Below, piece after piece: positions 51,493 through 61,300 of a stretch of 64,000 nucleotides of DNA. Each line of letters opens with the position of its first letter. Positions within the stretch are counted from its first letter, which is position 1. Source of the DNA: Roseovarius salincola (GTDB taxonomy: Bacteria; Pseudomonadota; Alphaproteobacteria; Rhodobacterales; Rhodobacteraceae). The translations under genes were made by a program, and so were the position numbers. The notes under the pieces were generated by a model. That model saw only the letters and a program-made list of their open reading frames with translations. It had not been told where the DNA came from and ran no database searches. Where the stretch lies: positions 101,829 through 165,828 of the forward strand of contig NZ_JAPTNL010000006.1 in NCBI RefSeq assembly GCF_026891095.1, written 5' to 3'.

Positions 51493-52973
51493 GCCATATC
51501 CTTGCGATCGACCAGGGCACCACATCGAGCCGCGCCATCATTTTCGACGATCAAATGCGCCTCAAGGCCACCGCGCAGGAGGAATTCCCCCAGATCTATC
51601 CCGAATCGGGCTGGGTCGAGCATGACCCCAATGACCTCTGGTCGACTATCGCGGGCACCTGCCGCGCGGTGATCGAGCGGGCCGGGCTGACGGTGGCGGA
51701 TATCGCCGCCATCGGCATCACCAATCAGCGCGAAACCACGCTGGTCTGGGACCGGAAAACCGGCGCGCCGGTTCACAACGCGATCGTCTGGCAGGACCGG
51801 CGCACCGCCGAGCTGTGCCGCGATCTGCGCGATGCGGGGCATGAGGCGGCGGTGCGCCAACGCACGGGGCTTTTGCTGGACCCGTATTTCTCGGGAACCA
51901 AGCTGAAATGGATACTCGACAATGTGGAGGGCGCCCGCGCGCGCGCCGAAAGGGGCGAGTTGCTGTTCGGTACGGTCGACAGCTTTCTGATCTGGAAGCT
52001 GACCGGCGGCAAGCTGCATGCGACGGATGCGACCAACGCCGCACGCACCCTTCTATACGACATCCGCAAGGCGCGCTGGAGCAGCACTATCTGCGAAATG
52101 CTGGATATCCCGATGGGTATGCTGCCTGAGGTGCGCGACAGCGCGGGCGATTTCGGCATGGTGCGCGACGATCTGTTCGGGCGCGAGATTCCCATTCGCG
52201 GGGTCGCCGGGGACCAACAGGCGGCGACGCTGGGGCAGGCCTGTTTCCAGCCCGGAATGATGAAATCGACCTATGGCACGGGCTGTTTCGCGCTGCTCAA
52301 TACCGGGGACACGCCGGTGACATCGCAAAACCGCCTGCTGACGACCATCGCCTATCAGCTTGACGGCAAGCCGACTTATGCGCTGGAGGGCTCGATCTTC
52401 ATCGCGGGAGCGGTGGTGCAATGGCTGCGCGACGGGTTGAGGATCATCCGCGAGGCCAGGGAAACGCAGCCGCTGGCGCAACAGGCCGATCCCGGCCAGA
52501 ACGTGGTGCTGGTGCCGGCCTTTACCGGGCTTGGCGCGCCCTACTGGAACGCCGAATGCCGGGGCGCGGTATTCGGCCTGACGCGCAATTCGCGCCCCGA
52601 GGAGTTTGCCCGCGCCGCGCTGGAAAGTGTCGGGTTCCAGACCCGCGACCTGTTGGAGGCGATGCGAAGCGATTGGGCCGGGCAGGGCGATGCGGTCCTT
52701 CGCGTCGATGGCGGCATGAGCGCATCGGATTGGACCATGCAGTTTCTTTCGGACATCATTGACGCGCCGGTGGATCGCCCCGAGGTTCTGGAAACCACGG
52801 CGCTGGGCGCGGCGTGGCTGGCGGGGATGCAATCCGGGCTTTACCCGGATGCGGCGGAATTCGCCAAGACATGGGCGCTGGAGCGCCAGTTCACCCCGGC
52901 GATGGAAGGGGATGAGCGCGCGCGAAAATATGACGCCTGGAAACGCGCCGTAGCGGCGACGCAGGCATTTTGA
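51489..52973 (+). CDS. glpK: Glycerol kinase
   Basis: Phosphorylates glycerol to glycerol-3-phosphate. 494 residues, FGGY family: [13 protein letters not shown] (phosphate 1), ITNQRETT, and [10 protein letters not shown] and STYGTGCF in the second half; [12 protein letters not shown] carries the catalytic/adenosine region. Translationally coupled to glpD (ATGA). Forms the glycerol catabolic pair with it under GlpR. A glycerol facilitator is not in this window. Confidence 0.97.
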   Translation: MSHILAIDQGTTSSRAIIFDDQMRLKATAQEEFPQIYPESGWVEHDPNDLWSTIAGTCRAVIERAGLTVADIAAIGITNQRETTLVWDRKTGAPVHNAIVWQDRRTAELCRDLRDAGHEAAVRQRTGLLLDPYFSGTKLKWILDNVEGARARAERGELLFGTVDSFLIWKLTGGKLHATDATNAARTLLYDIRKARWSSTICEMLDIPMGMLPEVRDSAGDFGMVRDDLFGREIPIRGVAGDQQAATLGQACFQPGMMKSTYGTGCFALLNTGDTPVTSQNRLLTTIAYQLDGKPTYALEGSIFIAGAVVQWLRDGLRIIREARETQPLAQQADPGQNVVLVPAFTGLGAPYWNAECRGAVFGLTRNSRPEEFARAALESVGFQTRDLLEAMRSDWAGQGDAVLRVDGGMSASDWTMQFLSDIIDAPVDRPEVLETTALGAAWLAGMQSGLYPDAAEFAKTWALERQFTPAMEGDERARKYDAWKRAVAATQAF

Positions 52974-52980
52974 GCGCGGC

Positions 52981-53029
52981 GCGCCAAAGGCGGGGGCAAG
53001 GCAAGGCAAGCACCGTTTGGCGCCCCCGC
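52981..53029 (+). terminator. Alternative hairpins after glpK
   Basis: GCGCCAAA (52981-52988) can pair with TTTGGCGC (53016-53023), or GCGGGGGC (52990-52997) with GCCCCCGC (53022-53029); both at once would be a pseudoknot. The loop holds repeats of AAGGC. Likely a terminator. Confidence 0.5.
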
Positions 53030-53204
53030 AAGAGTCCCTTGAATCCCCGTCAGCTTTCACGTTTAAGCGTAATAAAGCTGCGTTTTGCATAGGGTTTCAG
53101 CACATGAGAGACGCTGATCCGGGCTTGGCCGAAATCTCCGATCCCGGAACGCAGCACCCGGGCGCAAGAAGCGCCGTTCGCGATTGGTTTCAGGAGGAAA
53201 CAAG

Positions 53205-54200
53205 ATGAATGATTTGAAAACGATGGTCCGTTCCGCCGTTGTGGCAGGGTTCGGTCTGGCCGCGAGCGCCCTGCCTTTGGCCGCCGAGATCGAGCCGGTG
53301 AACTTGCGCCTTGCGCATGTGGTGAACGAGCAGGACGGCTTTCACGCCGCTGCCACCAAGTTCAAGGAGCTTGTCGGTGAACGCTCGGACGGGGCGATCA
53401 GCGTCGAGATATTCCCCAACGCGACACTGGGGGACGAACGCACCCTCTTGGAGGGCATGCAGATCGGCACCGTGGATATGGGCGTGATCACCAACGGTCC
53501 GGTATCGAATTTCCTTGAGGATATGGCGGTGTTCGAACTGCCCTTCCTGTTCCCCTCGGCCGAGAAGGCCTATGAGGTGCTTGACGGGCCGATCGGTCAG
53601 GAGCTTCTCGACCGTCTGTCGGAAGTGAACCTCAAGGGTCTGGCCTATGCCGAGCGTGGCTTTCGCAACCTGACCAATTCCGAGCGCGCGGTACGCAGCC
53701 CCGAGGATATCGAGGGCCTGAAGATTCGCGTGATGGAGAACCCCGTTTACATCGACACGTTCCGCGAACTGGGTGCCGATGCCATCCCCATGGCCTGGAC
53801 CGAGGCGCTGACCGCGATGCAGCAAGGCACCATCGACGGGCAGGAAAACCCGGTGGGCGTGGTCTATTCCTTCAAGTTGAACGAGACCCAGACCAACATG
53901 ACGATGACGCGCCACAGCTACGCGCCGGCGATCTTCGTGATGGGCATGCCGGTCTGGCAGAAACTGTCGCCCGAAGCGCAGGAGATCGTCGTTCAGGCCG
54001 CACAGGACGCCGCCGAATATGAACGCGCGCTCAATGCCGAGCAGCAGAGTGAGCAGCTTCAGGCGCTGCGCGATTCGGGGATGGAGATCGTGGACGATGC
54101 CGACCTTGCGGCGTTTTCCGAAGCGGTCGCGCCGGTCTATGAGAAATATGGCACGAGGTTCGGCGATTACCTGACGCGCATCCAGGACGCGCTGAAGTAA
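53205..54200 (+). CDS. TRAP transporter substrate-binding protein (second system)
   Basis: 331-residue periplasmic DctP-type binding protein. Signal peptide about residues 1-27 ending LAAE. Family core: NLTNSERAVRSPEDIEGLKIRV, with the conserved Arg in KIRVMENP, and AMQQGTIDGQENP. GGAGGAAA ribosome site before the ATG. First gene of a dctP-dctQ-dctM operon placed after glpK; whether glycerol-linked or not is unclear, since TRAP systems of this DctP class usually carry acids such as C4-dicarboxylates or sugar acids. Confidence 0.93.
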   Translation: MNDLKTMVRSAVVAGFGLAASALPLAAEIEPVNLRLAHVVNEQDGFHAAATKFKELVGERSDGAISVEIFPNATLGDERTLLEGMQIGTVDMGVITNGPVSNFLEDMAVFELPFLFPSAEKAYEVLDGPIGQELLDRLSEVNLKGLAYAERGFRNLTNSERAVRSPEDIEGLKIRVMENPVYIDTFRELGADAIPMAWTEALTAMQQGTIDGQENPVGVVYSFKLNETQTNMTMTRHSYAPAIFVMGMPVWQKLSPEAQEIVVQAAQDAAEYERALNAEQQSEQLQALRDSGMEIVDDADLAAFSEAVAPVYEKYGTRFGDYLTRIQDALK

Positions 54201-54201
54201 G

Positions 54202-54714
54202 ATGCTGAAACTGCTGGAGTGGATCGACCGGATGGTCGGCGCGATACTTGGCCCCGTGGTGTTCGCGGGGATGGTCGCGCTGACCGGGGTGATCACGTTG
54301 CAGATCGTGTCGCGGGTGGCGTTCACCTCGGTCAGCTGGACCGAGGAAGTCGCCCGTTTCCTGCTGATCTGGATCACCTTTCTGGGTGCCACTCTGGCCT
54401 ACCAACAAGGCCGGCATATCGCTGTCACGCTATTGCGTGACAGCCTGCCGGAGCGCCTGCGTCGGGTCGTGTCGGGCGCGGGGATGCTGGTGGCGATCGC
54501 GTTTCTGGTCACGCTGGCGGTGATTGGCTGGCGTTACATGGGGATACAGAGTTTCCAGAAATCGCCGTCGCTGCGCATGTCCATGGGGTTGGTCTATGCG
54601 GTAATGCCGGTCTGCGCCGCGATCATGGCGGCTCTGTCGATGATCGATCTGATCCGCCTGCTGGCGGGACAGGAGCCGCGCGGTGTCGCTGCGGTGCCGG
54701 AGGGGCTGGAATGA
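54202..54714 (+). CDS. TRAP transporter small permease (second system)
   Basis: 170 residues with four hydrophobic helices. DctQ signature is VSWTEEVARFLLIWITFLGA (WTEE-ARFL). It starts two bases after dctP and its end overlaps dctM by four bases. Confidence 0.93.
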   Translation: MLKLLEWIDRMVGAILGPVVFAGMVALTGVITLQIVSRVAFTSVSWTEEVARFLLIWITFLGATLAYQQGRHIAVTLLRDSLPERLRRVVSGAGMLVAIAFLVTLAVIGWRYMGIQSFQKSPSLRMSMGLVYAVMPVCAAIMAALSMIDLIRLLAGQEPRGVAAVPEGLE

Positions 54715-55964
54715 GCCTGGTGCTGGCCGGTCTGTTCATCCTGTTTCTGCTCATGGGCCTGCCCGTCGCCATCGTCATCGGGGCGGCGGCGATGAGCGCG
54801 CTCAAGCTCGGGGGCGTGCCGCTGATGGTGGTGCCACAGCAGATGTTCTCGGGGATCAACAGCTTTGCGCTGGTGGCGGTGCCGATGTTCGTGCTGGCCG
54901 GGGATATCATGGCGCAGGGCGAGATCTCCAGGCGGCTGGTGGCCTTTGCCGACAGCATGTTCGGTTTCATCAAGGGCGGTCTGTCGGTGGTGTCGGTGCT
55001 GGCGGGCATGTTCTTTGCCGCGATTTCGGGCTCGGGGGCGGCGACCACGGCGGCGGTGGGCGCAAGCCTTGTGCCCGAGTTGAAGCGCAAGGGGTATGAC
55101 CCGGCTTCGGCGGCGTCGCTGATCGCCGCATCGGGCACGATCGGGGTGGTCATTCCGCCATCGGTGCCGATCATCATCTACGCGGTGATTGCGCAGGAAT
55201 CGGTGAAGGAGCTGTTCCTGAACGGCTTCATTCCCGGCCTTGCCATGGGTGTGGGGCTGATCGCCGTCGCGCTCATTCAGGGCCACAGGCGCGCCTATCC
55301 GCGTGGCACGGCATTGTCGCTGGCCACCATCGGGCGCACGCTGATTTCGGCAAGCTGGGGCCTGATGGCGCCGCTGATCATTCTCGGGGGCATCTTTTCG
55401 GGCATCTTCACCCCCAGCGAAGCGGCGGTGGTGGCGGTGAATTATGCCGTCTTCGTTTCGGTCTTCATCTACCGCGATCTGACGCTGAGCGGGCTTTACC
55501 GGATCGTGCTGCGCGCCGGGGTGACCACGGCCGTCATCATGTTTGTGATTGCCGCCTCCTCGGTGCTGAGCTGGGCACTGGCCAGCTGGCAGGTGCCGGG
55601 GGCGATCGCATCCTTCGCACTGGCGCTGTCGGGGAATATCTACGTGCTGCTGATCCTGATCATGGCGCTGATCCTGATCACCGGCGTGTTCCTGGAAACC
55701 GCGAGCGCGCTGATCATCCTGACGCCGATGCTGTTGCCGCTGGCGGCGCAGCTGGGGATCGACACGGTGCATTTCGGGATCATCATCGTCGTGGGGCTGG
55801 CCATCGGCATGGTAACGCCGCCGGTGGCGATCAATCTGTTCGTGGCCTCGACCACGGCCAATGTACCGATCGAAAGGATCGCCCGCGCGGTGCTGCCCTA
55901 TCTGCTGGTGCTGATCGTGGTCTATCTGCTGATCGCCTTCGTTCCGCTGCTGCTGGCGCTTTAG
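54711..55964 (+). CDS. TRAP transporter large permease (second system)
   Basis: 417-residue DctM protein with about 12 helices. Typical segments: INSFALVAVPMFVLAGDIMA, AAISGSGAATTAAVGASL and GTIGVVIPPSVPII. Last gene of the operon; the LysR gene 15 bases beyond faces the other way, so it ends here. Substrate not identified. Confidence 0.94.
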   Translation: MSLVLAGLFILFLLMGLPVAIVIGAAAMSALKLGGVPLMVVPQQMFSGINSFALVAVPMFVLAGDIMAQGEISRRLVAFADSMFGFIKGGLSVVSVLAGMFFAAISGSGAATTAAVGASLVPELKRKGYDPASAASLIAASGTIGVVIPPSVPIIIYAVIAQESVKELFLNGFIPGLAMGVGLIAVALIQGHRRAYPRGTALSLATIGRTLISASWGLMAPLIILGGIFSGIFTPSEAAVVAVNYAVFVSVFIYRDLTLSGLYRIVLRAGVTTAVIMFVIAASSVLSWALASWQVPGAIASFALALSGNIYVLLILIMALILITGVFLETASALIILTPMLLPLAAQLGIDTVHFGIIIVVGLAIGMVTPPVAINLFVASTTANVPIERIARAVLPYLLVLIVVYLLIAFVPLLLAL

Positions 55965-55978
55965 CGCGGAGCGTGGCG

Positions 55979-56914
55979 TCAACCCGGCGCCAAGACGTGG
56001 TTGATCTCGACCTGCATCCGGTCCACGGCGGTTTCCAGTTCGCGGATGAAGGCGCGCCCGGCCATTGATTGCGTGGCGTAGCCGGGTGTGAGGATCGAGA
56101 CACTGTTCGAGATGCGCGGCCTGAAACGCCGGATCGACAGGCGCGCGCCTTCCGGGGCCTCGAGAAGGTGGCTGTAGGCGGTGATCATGTCGCAGACCAT
56201 CACGCAGACACCCGCCGCGACGAACTGAAGACCAGGCAGGAAGGTGCGCAGCTCCAGCCGTTTCTTGAACCGGCACCCCGCGGCGCGAAACGCGGCCTCT
56301 GTCTGGACGGCTGTTCGGTGCTCGTCAAAGAGCACGGCCATTGGGCGCCCGTCGAGATCGGCGGGGGTGATCGTGTCTGACTGGGCCAGAGGATCATCGG
56401 CGGGCAGGATGCAGACGCATTCGAGATCGTAATCGGTCTGCCGGATCGAGGCGCGGGGCCGGGGCGTTTCCGAAAAACCGATATCGAATTGCTGTGATGC
56501 GATCAGATCCTCGATGATATCCGAGGAGCGCATGATCAGGGATACGTCAAGGTCGTCGCGCCCGTCGAGAAACCGTGTCATGAGCTTGGGCAGAAGCACG
56601 CTGGAGGCCGCCGGGTGGCACGCCACCTGCAACTTGCCCGACTGAAGCGTACCGATCCGTTCGAGCGTGCGTTCGGCGCGTTCGACCCGGCTGAGAATCT
56701 CCTCGCATTCCTCGAGAAAGAAATGCGCCTCGGGTGTCGGCGTGAGTTTGCCCTGTTCGCGCACGAAGAGAGCAAAACCAAGCTGACCCTCCAGCGACTG
56801 TACCAGCGTCGATACCGCCGGCTGGGTGCGGCTGACGGCGCGCGCGGCCTGACTGATCGAGCCCGAGCGCATGACTTCCCTAAAGGTGGCGAGTTGCCGG
56901 AGCGTGAGATGCAT
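55979..56914 (-). CDS. LysR family transcriptional regulator
   Basis: 311-residue LysR protein: N-terminal winged helix (MHLTLRQLATFREVMRSGS, SRTQPAVSTLVQSLE) and a periplasmic-binding-like effector domain with PADDPLAQSDTITPADLDG. The ATG at 56914 is used rather than a TTG at 56929. It faces away from the third TRAP operon with about 110 bases between, in which an AATCAAT/ATTGATT inverted repeat lies, so it probably controls that operon and the dehydrogenase downstream. Confidence 0.92.
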   Translation of the reverse strand: MHLTLRQLATFREVMRSGSISQAARAVSRTQPAVSTLVQSLEGQLGFALFVREQGKLTPTPEAHFFLEECEEILSRVERAERTLERIGTLQSGKLQVACHPAASSVLLPKLMTRFLDGRDDLDVSLIMRSSDIIEDLIASQQFDIGFSETPRPRASIRQTDYDLECVCILPADDPLAQSDTITPADLDGRPMAVLFDEHRTAVQTEAAFRAAGCRFKKRLELRTFLPGLQFVAAGVCVMVCDMITAYSHLLEAPEGARLSIRRFRPRISNSVSILTPGYATQSMAGRAFIRELETAVDRMQVEINHVLAPG

Positions 56915-56927
56915 TGGGTATAAATCC

Positions 56928-56960
56928 AATCAATGGCTTTAAAGATATTATGAAATTGAT
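56928..56960. promoter_or_regulatory. Candidate LysR operator
   Basis: AATCAAT (56928-56934) and ATTGATT (56954-56960) form an inverted repeat in the AT-rich gap between lysR and the third TRAP operon. Binding is inferred from position. Confidence 0.4.
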
Positions 56961-57027
56961 TTTATGGATGATGTCCAGTGTTATGGATCAAAGCCTAACG
57001 CGGACAACGCGTGGGCGAGGGGGACCG

Positions 57028-57501
57028 ATGGACACTTTCGCCAAATACCTGCTGACAGCCCTGATCTGCATCGTGGCCCTGGGCCAGTTCGTGCAGGTCA
57101 TTACACGCTATGTGTTGCAGGTCCCCGTGATGGGGCTTGAAGAGACGATGCTTTACCCGACCTTGTGGCTTTATATCCTCGGGTCGGTCAACGCATCGCG
57201 CGAGAACACGCATATCCGCGCGAACGTGCTTGAGATCTTTATCACGACCGAGCGGGGTCACACGATTCTTGCCATTCTAGGTGAGATCATCAGCCTGATC
57301 GTCGGGCTTTGGCTGCTCTCCTGGGCGTGGGATTACACGCGCTATGCCTGGCGAGTCTGGCGCGAAAGCCCGACGCTCTACATACCGACATTCTATTCCG
57401 ATGTCGCGTTGCTGATCGGGCTTGGACTGATGATGGTCTACACGGCATGGCACCTTTGGTGCCACATCCGCAGCCTGCGCGGCAGGGGGGAAATGGTATG
57501 A
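57028..57501 (+). CDS. TRAP transporter small permease (third system)
   Basis: 157 residues with four helices. DctQ signature in MGLEETMLYPTLWLYILG. ATG at 57028 has GAGGGGGA upstream; in-frame ATGs earlier run through the AT-rich control region. Unusually, the operon order here is dctQ, dctM, dctP, so the binding protein comes last, unlike the other two systems in the window. Confidence 0.93.
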   Translation: MDTFAKYLLTALICIVALGQFVQVITRYVLQVPVMGLEETMLYPTLWLYILGSVNASRENTHIRANVLEIFITTERGHTILAILGEIISLIVGLWLLSWAWDYTRYAWRVWRESPTLYIPTFYSDVALLIGLGLMMVYTAWHLWCHIRSLRGRGEMV

Positions 57502-58808
57502 TCGAGATCGCGCTTTTCGCCATCGCCCTCCTGGTGATCACCCTTACGCTGGGCGTGCCGCTGCCCTACTGTTTCGGCGCCGCGCTGATGGTGATGTATT
57601 TCTTCGGCGACGTGACGATGAAAGGCATGATGCTTTGGGGGTTCCAACAGCTTGGCAATCCGGTGCTGTTGGCGATTCCGCTGTTCGTGCTGGCCGGGAC
57701 AATCATGTCCGAAAGCGGGATTGCCGCGTCGCTTCTGCGCTTCGTGAACGCCTTCATCGGCCACGTCCGCGGCGGTCTGGGGGTGGTTGCAGCCGTATCC
57801 TGCGCGGTGATCGGGGCGATCTCGGGCTCGGGTCTCACTGGTATTGCCGCCATCGGCCCGCTGCTGATCCCCGAAATGGAAAAGCGTGGCTATCCGCGCG
57901 AATACGCCACCGCACTGATTGCCAATTCATCGATTCTTGGCCTGCTCATTCCGCCATCGGTTACGATGATCGTTTACGGCTGGGTCACCGATACCTCAAT
58001 CCTGGCCTGTTTTCTGGCGACGCTGGGTCCCGGCCTGCTGATCATGTTCGCGTTCTCGGTGATAAACCTGGTGATGTCGCGCAAGTTCGACCTTATGCTG
58101 GATGAAAAGCCTTCCTTCTCGGAACTCTCGGGCGAGGTCGCCCGGCGCGGGTTTCATGCCTTTCCCGCGCTGCTGATGCCGGTGATCATCCTGGGCGGCA
58201 TCTATGGCGGCGTCATGACCCCGACCGAGGCTGCGGCCGTGGCGGTGATTTATGCCGTGCCCGTCGGCTTTCTGATCTACAAAGGTTTGAGGCTGTCCAA
58301 TTTCCTTTCGGCGGGCAAGGAAGCCGCAACCGCCGTGGGCGCGATCATGCTGATGATCCTGTTCTCGATGATCCTGTCGCAGATGTTCGTCTATGAAAGC
58401 ATCCCCCAGCAACTGGTGCAGGGGATTTTCGCAATTACCGAAAACAAGGTCCTGTTGCTGATCATGATCAATATCCTGCTGTTCATGGTGGGCATGGTGG
58501 TCAATGACGTGACCGCGATCATTCTGATCGCACCGCTGCTGTTGCCCCTGATGAACGCCATCGGCGTCAGCCCGGTGCAATTCGCGGCGATCATGGGGGT
58601 CAATACCGCGATGGGCGGGGTGACACCGCCCTATGCCTCGATCCTCTACCTGGGAGCGCGGATCGGCAAGGTGAAGGTGACGAAGGTCATCCCGCCCGCG
58701 ATGAAGCTGATCCTGTTCGGTTATGTGCCGGTGGTCTTCCTGACCTCGCTCTGGCCGGACCTGTCGCTCTTTCTGCCGCGTTTCTTCGGTTATGACGTGG
58801 CGCCCTGA
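57498..58808 (+). CDS. TRAP transporter large permease (third system)
   Basis: 436-residue DctM. Core segments: QQLGNPVLLAIPLFVLAGTI, SGSGLTGIAAIGPLLIPEME and SILGLLIPPSVTMIVYG. ATG overlaps the dctQ stop by four bases; a longer frame upstream only reads dctQ out of frame. Predicted to import the substrate of the dehydrogenase genes downstream. Confidence 0.94.
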   Translation: MIEIALFAIALLVITLTLGVPLPYCFGAALMVMYFFGDVTMKGMMLWGFQQLGNPVLLAIPLFVLAGTIMSESGIAASLLRFVNAFIGHVRGGLGVVAAVSCAVIGAISGSGLTGIAAIGPLLIPEMEKRGYPREYATALIANSSILGLLIPPSVTMIVYGWVTDTSILACFLATLGPGLLIMFAFSVINLVMSRKFDLMLDEKPSFSELSGEVARRGFHAFPALLMPVIILGGIYGGVMTPTEAAAVAVIYAVPVGFLIYKGLRLSNFLSAGKEAATAVGAIMLMILFSMILSQMFVYESIPQQLVQGIFAITENKVLLLIMINILLFMVGMVVNDVTAIILIAPLLLPLMNAIGVSPVQFAAIMGVNTAMGGVTPPYASILYLGARIGKVKVTKVIPPAMKLILFGYVPVVFLTSLWPDLSLFLPRFFGYDVAP

Positions 58809-58848
58809 TCAAGCCCTAGCAAAAAAATCCAACAAGGAGAAAACCAAA

Positions 58849-59847
58849 ATGAAACATGCCTTTCTGACAACCGCTACCGCCGCACTGATGGCGTTTGGAA
58901 CCTTCGTGCAGGCGCAGGACCTGAAGATGAGCCATGTGCGCCCCCAGGACGCCACTATCGACGTGGAGTTGCGCGCGTTCTCGGCCGCAGTGGATGAGGC
59001 CACGGGCGGCGACGTCAAGGTCAATATCTTCCCGGCCTCGGCGCTGGGCGACTACACCACGGTGCAGGAACGCGTCAGTGTCGGCGCCATCGACATGGCT
59101 ACCCAGCCTGCGGCGACTGCCGCCGACCGGCGCATGCAGATCAGCTCTTTCCCCTATCTGGCCGGCAACTGGGACCAGGCCCGCGCGGTCTATGGCCCCG
59201 GCGGTGTCGTGCGCGAGGTGATGGCCGGGCTTTACGCCGAGCAGGACATCACCATGCTGGCGGCTTATCCCGTGTATTTCGGTGGTATCTCGCTCAATGT
59301 CGAACATCCCGGGGCGGGTTCGGTCGAAGCAAATGGCATCAAGGTGCGCGTGCCGGGCATCAAGTCCTTTCAGCTGACCGGCGAGGCGCTGGGTTACATT
59401 CCCTCGCCGATCCCGTTCTCGGAGGCCTTCACGGCCGTACAGACCGGCGTGGTCGATGGTGTGATCGGGTCGGGCGCCGAGGGATATTACGCCTCGTTCC
59501 GCGACGTGACCAAGACCTACATTCCCGCCAACACCCATTTCGAGGTCTGGTACATGATCATCTCGAACGAGAGCCTTGCCGGCCTGTCGGATGAGGATCA
59601 GGCCGCACTGAAGGAACAGGCGGCGGCCTTCGAGGCGACCCGCTGGGATGTGGCCGAGGCCGATCAGGGCCGCAACGAGCAGCGTCTGGTTGACGAGCTG
59701 GGCGCGACCGTCGTTGAATTGAGCGAGCAGGATCTGGCAGCCATGGCCGAGAAAACCCGCGCCGATGTCTGGCCCGCCGTTCTGGAGGATGTGGGCGCCG
59801 ATTGGGGCCAGGCGATCCTTGACAAGGTTGCCGCCGCATCCAACTGA
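58849..59847 (+). CDS. TRAP transporter substrate-binding protein (third system)
   Basis: 332-residue DctP-type protein; signal peptide about residues 1-22 ending VQA-QDL. Family core VEANGIKVRVPGIKSFQLTG with Arg for the ligand carboxylate, and AVQTGVVDGVIGSGAEGYY. AAGGAGAAA ribosome site. Followed within 65 bases by the dehydrogenase genes, which suggests that the ligand is an amino acid derivative. Confidence 0.93.
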   Translation: MKHAFLTTATAALMAFGTFVQAQDLKMSHVRPQDATIDVELRAFSAAVDEATGGDVKVNIFPASALGDYTTVQERVSVGAIDMATQPAATAADRRMQISSFPYLAGNWDQARAVYGPGGVVREVMAGLYAEQDITMLAAYPVYFGGISLNVEHPGAGSVEANGIKVRVPGIKSFQLTGEALGYIPSPIPFSEAFTAVQTGVVDGVIGSGAEGYYASFRDVTKTYIPANTHFEVWYMIISNESLAGLSDEDQAALKEQAAAFEATRWDVAEADQGRNEQRLVDELGATVVELSEQDLAAMAEKTRADVWPAVLEDVGADWGQAILDKVAAASN

Positions 59848-59910
59848 GCCAGCATGGGGCAGGGCGGTTCTTGCCGCCCCGCCCGTTTCTTTTACTATCG
59901 GGGCAGGGAC

Positions 59911-61011
59911 ATGGACACCGATTATGCCATCATCGGAGGCGGGGTTGTCGGGCTCTCGCTGGCCTGGGGCCTTTTGCGGCGCGGGCTGACGGTGACGGTT
60001 CTGGACGGTGACGATGGGTCGTTCCGTGCCAGCCGCGGGAATTTCGGCCTGGTCTGGGTCCAGTCCAAGGGCGTGAACCAGCCCCGATATGCCCGCTGGT
60101 CGCAGCAATCCGCCGCGATCTGGGCGGAATTCGCCAATGAACTCGGCGCCAATACCGGTCAGGATGTGCCGCTCGAACAAAGGGGCGGTTATGATCTGCA
60201 TTTCTCGGAAGAGGCCCTGGAAGCCAAGGTCGCCAAATACGAGACACTGAAAGCGCAGTTGGGTGGCGATTACCCTTACGAGGTGCTGGGTCACAATGCG
60301 CTTCGCAAGGAAGAATCCCATATCGGCCCCGGGGTCGTGGGGGCGATCCTGCATCATCAGGATGGTCATGCGAATCCGCTCAGGCTGCTCATGGCGCTGG
60401 CGGCCGATGTCCGGCGGATGGGAGGGCGCGTGCTGACCGGCAAGACCGTCACTGAGGTGACCAAGCCTGACGGATTTCGTGTTGTCTGCGCAGACGGGAC
60501 GGCGCTTGGTGCAGGCAAGGTCGTCCTGTCGGCAGGGCTTGGCGCGGCAGAACTTGGCCCGCGCATGGGTTTCAAGGCCCCGGTGCGTGCGCAACGCGGA
60601 CAGGTGCTAATCACCGAGAAGCTGCCGAAGCTGATCAACCGGCCCTCGCTCATCGCCCGTCAGGTCGACGAGGGCGGCATTCAGATCGGCGCCACCAACG
60701 AAGAGGTCGGGCTTGATGATCGGGTCACGCAGCCGGGGCTTTCGGGGCTGGCCGCCAAGGCGGTCGCCGCCTATCCCGCGCTGGCCAAGGCGCAGCTTGT
60801 CCGAAGCTGGGGAGCGCTGAGGGTGCTGTCGCCCGACGGGCTGCCGATCTACCAGGAAAGCGCCACGATGCCGGGGGCATTTATCGTGACCTGTCACAGC
60901 GGCATCACGCTGGCCGCCGCGCATGCCCGTCTGATGCCTGATTGGCTGGAAGGCACCGATGCGGCCCCGGATCTGGAGGTGTTCAGTGAAGACCGCTTCG
61001 CCGTTTCTTGA
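59911..61011 (+). CDS. FAD-dependent amine/D-amino acid oxidoreductase (DadA/HcnC/OoxB family)
   Basis: 366-residue glycine-oxidase-like flavoprotein. FAD loop IIGGGVVGLSLAWGLLRRG at residues 5-23, and the C-terminal FAD contact GALRVLSPDGLPIYQE. Together with the next two genes it makes the heterotrimer architecture (flavin oxidase, small 2Fe-2S protein, FAD/BFD-like subunit) of octopine/nopaline oxidases, HCN synthase and D-hydroxyproline dehydrogenase. Oxidises a secondary or primary amine of a D-amino-acid-like substrate. The exact substrate is not resolved. Confidence 0.88.
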   Translation: MDTDYAIIGGGVVGLSLAWGLLRRGLTVTVLDGDDGSFRASRGNFGLVWVQSKGVNQPRYARWSQQSAAIWAEFANELGANTGQDVPLEQRGGYDLHFSEEALEAKVAKYETLKAQLGGDYPYEVLGHNALRKEESHIGPGVVGAILHHQDGHANPLRLLMALAADVRRMGGRVLTGKTVTEVTKPDGFRVVCADGTALGAGKVVLSAGLGAAELGPRMGFKAPVRAQRGQVLITEKLPKLINRPSLIARQVDEGGIQIGATNEEVGLDDRVTQPGLSGLAAKAVAAYPALAKAQLVRSWGALRVLSPDGLPIYQESATMPGAFIVTCHSGITLAAAHARLMPDWLEGTDAAPDLEVFSEDRFAVS

Positions 61012-61300
61012 GATAGGTGCCGACGCCGGTCCGTGCGTCGATGTCACCTTTGAAGGCGCGCCGCTGCGCCTGACGGAGGGCGCGAATCTTGCCGCCGCCC
61101 TTCTGGCAGCGGGCGTGGAGGTATTCCGCCACACCAAGACCACAGGCGCGCCGCGTGCGGCCTTCTGCATGATGGGGGCCTGTTTCGACTGTCTGGTGGA
61201 GATCGACGGCGTCGTGCGGCAGGCCTGCATGGTCGAGGCATCCCAGGGGCTGCGGATCAACCGGCCGCATGAGGCGGAGGCGCATGATGATCCGGCGTGA
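60986..61300 (+). CDS. (2Fe-2S)-binding small subunit of amine dehydrogenase
   Basis: 104-residue ferredoxin-like protein (HcnA/OoxG type). Cluster cysteines in CMMGACFDC (C-x4-C-x2-C) and a fourth in VRQACMVE. GTG start at 60986 inside the end of the preceding gene, with GGAGGTG just before it. Translationally coupled to both neighbours. Carries electrons between the two flavin subunits. Confidence 0.88.
   Translation: MKTASPFLEIGADAGPCVDVTFEGAPLRLTEGANLAAALLAAGVEVFRHTKTTGAPRAAFCMMGACFDCLVEIDGVVRQACMVEASQGLRINRPHEAEAHDDPA

Noticed and set aside
53104..53208. A 34-codon frame overlapping the start of the second dctP
   Set aside because: No repeated rare or effector codons, no ribosome site and composition like random sequence; not supported as a leader peptide.
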